Below, piece after piece: positions 55,745-64,000 of a stretch of 64,000 nt of DNA. This DNA is from Metallyticus violacea (lineage: Eukaryota > Arthropoda > Insecta > Mantodea > Metallyticidae). The notes below the pieces were generated by a model. That model had not been told where the DNA came from. It made no database searches and saw only the letters and a list, made by a program, of their open reading frames with translations. Both the position numbers and the translations under genes were made by a program. The stretch spans positions 874,001 through 938,000 of the forward strand of contig JAUJEO010000019.1 of NCBI GenBank assembly GCA_030762175.1, read 5' to 3'. Each line of letters begins with the position of its first letter. The first letter of the stretch is position 1.

Positions 55745-56328
55745 TTTTATTGATTTGGTTTACTTATGGGCGTTCTTTAACATCTCAGGTCATCAGCGTT
55801 CCATTCTACCGCCACGGGTGGCCGAGGCCTTTAAGGCGCGGACTCGTGAGCGGGAGGTCTGGGGTTCGAATCCCGCTAGGACCGTCCTCCCTGACTGAGG
55901 TTTTTTCCAAGTTTTCCTCAGTCCTCATAACTGACAAATGTCGGGGAAGTACCTAAAATTAGGCCTGGAACGTTTCCTTCTTTAAAAAAATCCTTTCCCA
56001 ATATATCATTTAATTTCATGTATAATCAGTGTTCACCGCCTGTGGTGCCTCAGTAGTAAAAACGGGCGTTAAACGCCATAAAAAGAGTGTCCCATTCTAT
56101 TCAGGGCGTGAAACAGCCGACAAATTTTGCTCAAATGCCTCTTCTTTCAGGCACGAGGTTCTTTTTCGTGTCATAAATGCACGATAAGGTACCCATGGCT
56201 TTATTTCCCTTCCGAAGAAAGCCCTACTTAGGATTTTTACGCCCGAAAAAAGTCATCGATCGCAGGTTGAAAACGCGTTCTTGGGTTTAGGAGGCAAGTA
56301 TGGTTACCACTACAACACTAGGACCGAC
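55745..56328 (-). mobile_element. SINE family A copy interrupted by a SINE B
   Basis: The minus-strand A copy runs 56328-56089 (head and body) and 55808-55745 (3' end). The break is in the segment CGTTCCATTCTATTCAGGGC, which is complete once SINE B (55809-56088) and one target copy are removed. The break point differs from that at 28978. Confidence 0.9.
55809..56088 (+). mobile_element. SINE family B inserted in SINE A
   Basis: Complete: CCGCCACGGGTGGCCGAGG, B box GGGTTCGAATCCC (exact), body GACTGAGGTTTTTTCC, AAAATTAGGCCTGGAACG, tail GCCTCAGTAGTAAAAACGGG. Target duplication GTTCCATTCTA (55798-55808) / GTCCCATTCTA (56089-56099), with one mismatch. The head and boxes are the best preserved of the B copies. 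Confidence 0.93.
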
Positions 56329-56892
56329 ATTGTTATTCTAAAGAAAGGTCGCAATAAAATGCATATAGGTTCAATATTGGTGTCAATTGTATTAATTCAA
56401 TCTGCAATTGAGCTTACACCCGATGGCAGTGGAAAAATTGCGAAATTACAACATTTACAGCTTGTACTTGCAAGTATACATGTCAACCCAATTAAATACA
56501 TATCATCCTAATTAAATATATTTCAACCTAATTAAATACGTGTAAACCTATTTAAAGGCATGTCAACATAATTACGCATGTGAGCGTAATTAAATACATG
56601 TTAATATAATATATTTCAAACTAATTAAGTACGTGTCAACCTATTTAATCACATGTCAACGTAATTAAATACATTTAAATATAAATTAAATAACTTTCAA
56701 CCTGATTAAATACAAACAAAACATAATTTAATACTTATTATTGAACTAATTGTAAAGCGACGCGCACGCGCACACATTATGTAAACGTTATTATTTCACT
56801 TCAAGTACATCTTTAATTTTATTTAAGAAATTGTTTATGATTATAATTATATAAGATAGAGAGAGGAAATATTAAATGTCATTATATTTCTA

Positions 56893-57115
56893 CTAGAGGT
56901 AACGCACTGTCCTGTGAATTTAAGATTCGCGGATTCAAACCCGGCCAAAGTCGATAGGTTTTACCATTTTAAAAATCTCGAGGGCAAGTCCTCTGAGAAA
57001 TCTTAAAGCCTGTATCCCGTGTCGTAGATTTACGGCATGTTAAAAAACTTCATATCTAAAAAAAGAATAGGTTCCTGGACAAAAATTACCAGCCATTTCA
57101 TCACTAGAGATACTT
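56893..57115 (+). mobile_element. SINE family A, divergent subfamily copy
   Basis: B box GATTCAAACCCGGCC, then CCCGTGTCGTAGATTTACGG and ACTTCATATCTAAAAAAAGA in place of the usual GAACCTCAAGCCTGAAAG, and CCAGCCATTTCATCACTAGA at the end. The order matches SINE A, but the divergence is greater than in the other copies. Confidence 0.65.
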
Positions 57116-57813
57116 GAACAGATGAATTAACGATTTATGCTTCTGACATCTGTAGATGTTAAGTATAGCTAAATTTAAATGGCTCATCAAGACCCGAAAT
57201 AGGTTTTTAGGCTTAAACCTTGTGCGTCAATAATAAAATTTATTTGCTGGTATTCTTAAAGACTGAGCGAATACAAACTTATTCAAAGTGATAGGCTTTC
57301 GGTGCGGATAAATTCGGTATCCTATTAGGTTGATCACTTTGAACCTGATCACAGCGCTAGTTTCATATTAAATAAATAAACATCAATTATCTGTTTCACC
57401 TGATAAACAAAGAGCTTCATTGTTTACGAAAACAAAACAAAAAATGTTATGTTCATGTCTATTTTCTTTAGTTATTTTCCTTTCATTTGGTAATTAATTT
57501 AATTCTCTCTTTCTAATTGTGACTGTTACATCATTATATTTGTTTAGTAATTATACACCTGTTGAAAATAAGCTTGGAACATGTATATATTTGTAATTGC
57601 CATTTTAATGTCAAAGTATTTGCTTATAATATACTTATACTATTAAGATATGTTTTGAAATGCACTTTTTTTTTAAATAAATATCTATCTTCAACATGCT
57701 TCTCAGAGTAGAAACTGTGTTTTCAACTAGCAGTTTTCGTAAATCTATCACAGTCATTAGTAATATTTTGACTCACATTAATTTAAAACTGAATTTTTAA
57801 CTGAAAAGATAGA

Positions 57814-57860
<47 letters not shown>

Positions 57861-58939
57861 CATTTTACATTTGTTATATTCCTTAATATAATTAATGTTA
57901 TTAAGTTCTAATTACTGCTTGCATCTTCAAGCAAGTAAATGATTTTATACTATACGAGCCCTTGAACTACAGGATGTAAACCCATAAAAGGCCTACATTT
58001 GGGCGAAGGGAGGGAATAAATAAAAGAAAAAACTCCGTCAGGAGCAAGAAGCTTGACCCAAGGAGAACGCTCCTTCCGCATTACAACTGGACCAGATCGA
58101 CTTTCTAACGAACGGTGTTGTCTGTGGCCTTTTTTCTTAGAATGAATACCTTTCATTTGAAAATTCAGATCATATTATACAATGCCTTGTTAAAGTTAAA
58201 ATTTCAGTTCTCTTGAACTTTCAAAAATAATAAATATAGCACAAAACAGGTCACATAAATTTTTTACAAACGAAATCTAGTTAACATACATACTAGACGC
58301 CCACAGCAGATATATGATTCTCCAGTTTTTCACAAAAAAAAAAAAAAAAAAAAAAAAAACGCCTAAAACGCTGCTTCCTGCAAAACTTAGGATTCTTAAA
58401 AAATTAATGTTTTTATTTCGTGCTTACTTGGGGCTAATACAGGGCTTTAAACTTAAAATGGTCTCCTTTGTCGCTGTGAGCTTTATTGCCAAGATGCGCT
58501 ACATAAGACTGAACTAAAAAAATTCCCGCTCTTTTGGAATTTTAGACTAAGAACATTAACACTTTGGTTAACAGCATTAATTAGTGTTACCATACCTCAA
58601 CATTTATATGGATATGTCCGCTTTTTATAATAAAATAGCCATTCGAATACATTTTTCCAAACGCTCTAATTTATCTGCATATTTCACACAAAAAGATTGT
58701 TTATTTTTATTTTGTATGCATGAAGGAAACTATATAGCGTCCTTTCGTCTTCAGTGCTGCTAAACATCACGTAAATGAAGATTTCGGACGTTGGCTATAG
58801 ACTGGGTAAATTAACAATCGAATTCGATGTTTCGGTGGTCTCTATTTCGAAATGTAACGTTATCCATGACATCTGGTAACGAGATGTACAATTGATGACA
58901 GTAAATGTTTTTGTCAGTTTTCCAATTTGAAGAAATGTG
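57116..58939. other. Intergenic; (AT)n and poly(A)
   Basis: No gene recognised. (AT)19 at 57821-57858 and a 26-base A run at 58334-58359. 56500-56720 just upstream holds irregular TTCAACCTAATTAAATAC-like units spaced about 25-40 bases, probably an old satellite. Confidence 0.45.
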
Positions 58940-59210
58940 TTATTTCATACGGTGGGAAAACAGAGTCAAGCCAAAAAATGGAACAAATATAATATTTCAT
59001 TTTTTAAAAGTGAAGAACAATAACTATGTAGAGATTGCGAAGATGGCACAATTTATTTTTGCAGCATCAGGCCACAATGACAGTGTTGGGAGGCTCTTAT
59101 TTCAATGGGCCAAGGAAAGAAATAGACTTAGCAACAATTCTGCGAAACAACTGGCTTTATTAACATTCAAGTTTAGACCTTTTATGTGCAAATATTTTTA
59201 TACAGTTTAA
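58940..59210 (+). pseudogene. hAT transposase C-terminal fragment
   Basis: VEIAKMAQFIFAASGHNDSV then GRLLFQWAKERNRLSNNSAK and LLTFKFRPFMCKYFYTV reproduce the hAT end region: N.S.ER.FS, QW.KERNRL, then the small C..FY tail. The conserved Glu-Arg of ERxFS is changed (VGRLL). Related to 37715-37909 on the other strand. Confidence 0.65.
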
Positions 59211-59526
59211 AAAGTAACAATGGATTGTTGTGCGTGCAATGCAAAGGACACTGGAGTTGGTACATACATGGAATGTGTTGGTGAAGGGAAGGAAGAATGT
59301 CATTACACTCAGATTTGAGAATATGGTAACCAGAGGTGGTTCTAGTCCTCAAATTTTTATGAAATAAATTTAAAAGTTCTTAATTATTGTTAAATTAATT
59401 GCTAATATATTTTATACAAAATTAGCTGATTAATTGAATTAATTTTACATGAAATTTACAATTTTATTTATATTGTGCATGTTATTTTAGAGGTAATATT
59501 TGATTATAGTGCACCTTATTAATTTA

Positions 59527-61258
59527 TTTACTGTTTCCCAAAGCTAACACTAGGAGGTGCGAGAACCATTCGAGTCAAAATACGCTTCTCCCCTTCATTA
59601 TATAGGGAAAGTGTGACAGAACCGACTGAGTGCAATAAAATATTTGATGCCGCAATTGCGGTGAATAGCTGCAACCCCATAGAAACACACACAAACACAT
59701 ACGCGTAAACCAATGTAAAAGCACATAATCACGGAAATCACAAAACACAAGCACTGAAGATGATACCCAACTGTGGGTTATGGGTCAATGGACTGATGCT
59801 CTTTTATGGCCTTGTTGAAAATGGTTTATTACTGCAGGTGTGGTATTTTGCTGCAGTGGTGGAATGGTGGCAATAATTTTAATTTTTTTTTCTAACCAAA
59901 ATGGAATTTAGAATATGTTTTATCGAGATAAGAATTTAGTGACATTGTAAATACTCGTAGTGCATGTCACATAATGCAAATACATTGATAAGCTTGAATG
60001 AATTTCTCCATAAGAATTCGTGAAGATTAGGCGTGAATAGAGCATCATCGTATTACACCACAAATACTTCCTTTGGCGGAATTTCGGCCATTTTCCGCCC
60101 TGTTTTCAATTTCCTGTAACACGAATGGATGTATACTTTCTTTTGATTTTGACTCCAGCGGTTTCACTCCCACATACCCTCGTGCAATTTTCGTGCATCA
60201 TGGGTAAAAGAAATGAATGAAAAAGATGTACTATATTAAAAAATTATCCTCTAATATTTGAATATACGACACCCAACAATTTGTTTTATTGTTTTCCAAG
60301 ATGCGCGAGATTTCATGTAGGTTTGTGGGAGTGATATTGCTGGAGTCTATGTGGAGTGTATATTCGTTTGATTGATTTGTTTTATTTGTGGACGCTCTTT
60401 AACATCTCAGGTCATCAGCGTCCCATTCAATTCAGGGCATGAAACGGCCGACAAATTTTGCTCAGAGGCCTCTCTTTCAGGCTTGAGGTTCTTTTTCGTG
60501 CCGCAAATGTACGACACCGAACCCACAGCTTTACCTCCTTTACGAAGGAAGCCATACTTAGGATTTTTACGCCCGAAAAAATCCATCGCTCCTGGCCGGG
60601 ATCTTGGGTTTTTATTCGTGTAACAAGAAATTGAAACTGGCGCGAAATGTTCCGAAAATCCGCAAACATGTGGATTAACGCTAAGCGTAAGATTAGGAGG
60701 CAGTATGGAACTTCGGCTGCAATCTTCACGAATTCCTGTGGAGAAATTCATTCAAGTATACAAATGTATTTGCATAATTTATCACAGTATTGCTAGTATC
60801 TACAATATCGACCAACTTCTGTCTCGATAAAACATATTCTAAATTCCCTTATGGTTAGAAATACGTTTAAAAATGACTACAACCATTTCTTCACTCCAGC
60901 AAGCTACCACTTTTGCAGCAACAAACCATCTTCTATGAGGTCGCCTGCATCTTTTTACCACAATCGCAGCAAAAACGACTGCTTTAGGAGTCACCACATA
61001 TATCACAAAAAGCATCAGTCCATTGCACCATGATCCACAGTGTACTTACCTTCAGTGTTTGTGTCATTTTATAACTGTTTGCATGTGTGTGATTATCGTG
61101 CTTGTGTGTTTCCATGGGTTTGCAGCATCGATAATCATAATGTGCGATTGCCCTTGGTCTCACTTCCACCATATAATAGGAAGGGGTGTTCTGACTCCGG
61201 TGGTTCTCCTTATGCAATCCGCGCACCCCCTAGTGTTAGCTCTGGGAAACATAAAACA
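59527..61258. mobile_element. 1.7-kb foldback element with a SINE in one arm
   Basis: The left arm 59527-60205 is the reverse complement, with moderate divergence, of 60296-60360 plus 60620-61258. Checkpoints: 59996-60028 against 60721-60753 (nearly identical), TTCGTGTTACAGGAAATTGA-type sequence at 60128-60100 against 60615-60640, and CTAACACTAGG at 59545 against CCTAGTGTTAGC near 61230. The loop is about 90 bases. A SINE A sits in the right arm. A single-arm relative is at 14475-15070. No coding sequence was found, so it is a foldback-type element or two head-to-head copies of one repeat. Confidence 0.85.
60368..60612 (-). mobile_element. SINE family A, 5'-truncated, inside the foldback arm
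   Basis: The minus-strand body and 3' end are complete (CTTCCTTCGTAAAGG, CTCAAGCCTGAAAG, GTTAAAGAGCGTCC). The tRNA-like head stops at AAACCCAAGATCCCGGCCAG and lacks the A box. TATTCGT at 60361-60367 and 60613-60619 is the target duplication, and removing the SINE restores pairing of the foldback arm. Confidence 0.9.
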
Positions 61259-61432
61259 AACGAGTTGGCTGCCGTATATTCAAAGATCACTTTCCTTCCC
61301 TTCTTTCTTCAATCAAAGGTTAGTTATTGCGTATTCGTTATTTTGCTCAACGTTTCCTCTTAATGCATATATAATTATAATCGGGGAATTAATGTTAAAT
61401 CATTGTTGTGAAATGTTCTTAAAATCGGTCCC

Positions 61433-61435
<3 letters not shown>

Positions 61436-61476
<41 letters not shown>
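61436..61476. repeat. (GT)n microsatellite
   Basis: About 20 TG/GT units. A shorter one follows at 63180-63212. Confidence 0.95.
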
Positions 61477-61478
<2 letters not shown>

Positions 61479-62036
61479 CTGAGCACATTTCCATAAATTG
61501 CTAATGCTGCCCACTATTTCTAACCATGATGAATTCTATTATACAATGTTTCTCTTTCAAATTGTCCTCCCCCCTCCGTTTTAAGCATCTAGACCGTCAC
61601 TATTGGTAATCATACACAGTGGAAAAGGGAAGAAAGAAAAATAGTAACTTACATATTGATATATGTCTGCCTACTAAGAAAGTCACAAATATGCAAATGT
61701 TTCCGATGAGAATTTCATACCTTGGGTAATGATCGTGCGGTAGCCAAAACGATGTAGCTGTCAGCATCAGCTCAAGATATGTAAACTATTATTGTTCCAA
61801 AATAACTGGCTACAGTACTATCCTTAGTCGATCCTGGTAGTGTAGAATATGAATTTCGTAATAGACGATAGTAATATTCTTGAAAGTATAAATTTCTACC
61901 CAGGCATATTTAACTTTTGAAATAAGTGCATTTTATTTTTAGTGGTAAAATAATGTAAATAATCGTTCTAAGAATGTTTTTATAATTTAGAACATACTCG
62001 ATAAAGACTTGTATTTCTAGAGAAAATATTTCCGGA
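61477..62036. other. Intergenic
   Basis: AT-rich, nothing recognised. Confidence 0.4.
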
Positions 62037-62182
62037 CCGCCTTCGTGTCCTAGTGGAAGCGTTTGTAAATACTAATTCGCAGGTCCTGTTTTTTTTTTTT
62101 TTTTAAGTCTAGTGGAAGCGTTTGTAAATACTAATTCGCAGGTCCTGGATTCGAACCCCGATCTTGTCAAGCTGTCTACGTT

Positions 62183-62240
<58 letters not shown>

Positions 62241-62420
62241 TCCTTGCCCTGAGAAGGTGAATGCCAGAAAACTTAAGGCACCAAGGACTCCGAGCTCATT
62301 TGCGCTTCATTAATTCGTTTTATTCATCCCTATATACCTGCGCCCAAAGTATTTAGTTCACAATATACAGATATCTTAAGAAGATCAATGCAGTCAAAGA
62401 TACAATAAATAAAATCATTT
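62037..62420 (+). mobile_element. SINE family C copy with duplicated head and two poly(T) tracts
   Basis: The head GTCCTAGTGGAAGCGTTTGT at 62047 and GTCTAGTGGAAGCGTTTGTA at 62107 begin two copies of a 41-base segment ending CGCAGGTCCTG, separated by a T16 run (62089-62104). The second copy continues into the B box GATTCGAACCCC. A T48 run (62186-62233) then replaces the usual CGGAGTTTTT junction, before the normal body (CCTTGCCCTGAGAAGG) and end (TGCAGTCAAAGATACAAT). Confidence 0.82.
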
Positions 62421-62967
62421 TTAAAACAATTCTGAATATTACAGAGCAAACTTAATTGAAAGGATGAAACAGGCCAGAAGGCATTAAATAATTGGTTAGG
62501 GTTGCCACCAGAAAGCTCTCATATTTACAAGGTTTTCTCACTGTGGCTGGAGACCATGTGTAGCTATCGTATCTTTTACCTAGCAAAAAAAGTTTTCAAT
62601 GAATTAATAATATTGCGTTAATGTTAATGCTAAATTAGAAGAGTTAAATTGTATAATAGGAATATAAGGCAGTTAAAAAGTTCTACGTCGTAGTTGTTGT
62701 GTTAAAACAAAAATTTATTGAAAAAAAAATTATTAATAGGCCCCCAAAAATATTCTTTGTTTTTCCTATCGTAGTGGATCGACGTTTGGGTAAAGCTTGT
62801 ATTCCTGTGAGGGCATCTTACATATTGATACATGTGATAACTGGGACTCCTCATTACAAAGTATAATGTGAATATTTCTTTTAATGTTGGTAACAAGTCA
62901 TAGCTAGATATGCTCATGCAAACTTAATGTGAAACACCTACCAATTTGATCTAAAGTGCGGTCAGTG
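62421..62967. other. Intergenic, upstream of exon candidate
   Basis: AT-rich without features to 62940. The base composition shifts sharply to GC-rich at about 62955. Confidence 0.4.
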
Positions 62968-63094
62968 ATGCTTTCCCCGCATTTCGGTGTTTTTCCTATG
63001 AGCGAGCCCCCACGCGTTTGCCGCGCCGTGGAGAGAGTAGCAAGCTTGCTTACTTTCTTGTTGACTGCCGCAGTCGTAGCGCAGCTGTTCCCAG
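62968..63094 (+). CDS. Candidate first exon encoding a signal peptide or membrane anchor
   Basis: ATG at 62968 (or in frame at 62998, MSEPPRVCRAVERV) opens a GC-rich frame unlike its AT-rich surroundings. It continues ASLLTFLLTAAVVAQLFP and ends at a donor CCCAG/GTGTGT (63095) in phase 1. A basic segment followed by about 15 hydrophobic residues is the layout of a signal peptide or a type II anchor; a cut after VVA is possible. If read through, it runs into (GT)n, which supports splicing at 63095. No downstream exon was found in the last 900 bases. The protein family is unknown. Confidence 0.38.
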
Positions 63095-63329
63095 GTGTGT
63101 GTTGTTCGTCTCTTAATTTAATCCTATATTATAAAGTGCATTATGCCTTGTGTGTTTACAACGGCACAGCGTGCATTCAAGTGTGTGTGTATGTGTGTGT
63201 GTGTGTGTGTGTTTGTTTTAACTAGCGGGAAAGAATCATAGGACAAGTTTTTTGAGCATACAGTTCATTTTATTATTTATGTGAATATCATATTAACCTC
63301 ATTTTTTCCAGAGCATTAACCGACAGGAA

Positions 63330-63650
63330 GCGTGATCAGGCATTTTTTTTTTCACAATGACCCTCTCACTGCTCCCACTGCAAATAATTCCATAGGACAG
63401 AGTTATTAGTAGGGATTTGTAGCCCTCTCGGTTTCCGACTTAACATCCTGCAATAATTATCTTTGGGGTAAATTAAAAAATACCGTGTACAAGACGAACC
63501 CTCATACCATACAAGAATTTAAAGATAATATTAGTCAGGAAATTGTCTGGATTTCTCAAAATTAACTACAACGAGTGATAAACAATTTCCTAAAGAGATG
63601 CCAAAGATGTGTGGAGAATGAAGGCAGGAGTAATCAACACCTCATTTGAT
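63330..63650 (+). pseudogene. Mariner-like (DUF4817-type) C-terminal fragment
   Basis: Pieces in shifting frames: DRVISRDL (63395-63420), LTSCNNYLWG (63440-63470, with Asn where the third Asp of CDFYLWG is expected), then TNPHTIQEF-like KTNPHTIQEF (63495-63525), KDNISQEIVWIS (63520-63560) and RCQRCVENEGRSNQHL (63596-63645). This order is the normal C-terminal end of the lineage also seen at 31743 and 51040. No inverted repeat was recognised. Confidence 0.68.
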
Positions 63651-64000
63651 AATTTGGTAAATAATCAGCCTCTTAATTGGTTTGTGTATTGTTGTATCTT
63701 TGGTTTGTTTTATTGTTTTTACCCTTCCTCTAATCACTGAGACCCGGCTGGCCTGCTAACCGGCTAACGAGCGCCGCGCTCGCCCATAGGCAAAACACTC
63801 CGGGAGTAAACACAACTGATCGTGCGGTAGGTAGCTATTTTCTTGCAAAGTTTCTATTTTGACGTATTCGCTCCGCAGGATTATACCATTTTTCCATTAT
63901 CCATTTTTTATTTTGCCATTTTAAGTCTTGTTTTGTAGAATGCACAATTGGAGCGATTGTGCAATCTCACTAGTAGCGTATGTCAATTTGCAAAATTTAT
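63651..64000. other. Unassigned, GC-rich patch
   Basis: 63740-63830 is GC-rich with several CpGs (CCGGCTAACGAGCGCCGCGC split by AT-poor sequence). It could be a promoter or exon edge cut by the window end; no frame is convincing. Confidence 0.3.

Noticed and set aside
61023..61478. 151-codon plus-strand frame with hydrophobic stretches
   Set aside because: It lies in the foldback arm and ends in (GT)n read as Cys-Val repeats; repeat-derived.
1..64000. CRISPR arrays, operons, riboswitches, rRNA
   Set aside because: Checked by eye; none present, and the window is eukaryotic in character.

Overview
The window reads as AT-rich, gene-poor arthropod nuclear DNA. It has degenerate mariner and hAT transposase copies, several tRNA-headed SINE families, MITEs, microsatellites, and a few short spliced exon candidates with metazoan splice signals. 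It shows no prokaryotic operons, no rRNA, no functional tRNA gene and no CRISPR array. The element mix suggests a chelicerate or another arthropod with a large, repeat-rich genome. The species cannot be read from the sequence.

Layout. 0-5 kb: a foldback repeat, an STPR-like fragment between two X-box-bearing repeats, and a dead hAT transposase related to KIAA1586-type proteins. 5-12 kb: SINEs, a Myb/SANT-like ORF, a decayed 'GQNRN' repeat gene, a complete but inactive mariner with TIRs and TA duplications (8690-10007), and a THAP-like remnant. 12-17 kb: SINEs, one copy of a 600-bp repeat, and a phase-compatible exon pair (15414-15471, 16466-16527). 17-22.6 kb: three mariner remnants, one split by a SINE, and a TA-flanked MITE. 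22.6-32.6 kb: a short-motif array, three more Tc1/mariner remnants, a SINE-in-SINE nest, and an internally deleted mariner with both ends (31743-32622). 33-39 kb: hAT C-termini, SINEs, and a minisatellite split by a MITE. 39.6-40.6 kb: minus-strand exon candidates, the best being a 68-codon exon resembling the REJ domain of polycystin-1-type proteins. 41-42.2 kb: a near-perfect hairpin and a long-TIR MITE. 43-51.8 kb: SINE fragments and four mariner remnants. 52.7 kb: a likely gene start (initiator-like TCAGT, ATG, CAG/GTATGT donor). 54-61.3 kb: SINEs, including a second SINE-in-SINE nest, a pogo-like remnant, a hAT C-terminus, and a 1.7-kb foldback element with a SINE inside one arm. 62-64 kb: a rearranged SINE, a signal-peptide-like first exon (62968-63094) and a mariner C-terminus.

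No complete host gene can be assembled. The four exon candidates are probably pieces of different genes with long introns. The nesting gives relative ages: SINE B moved after SINE A, and SINE A moved after one mariner lineage had settled.
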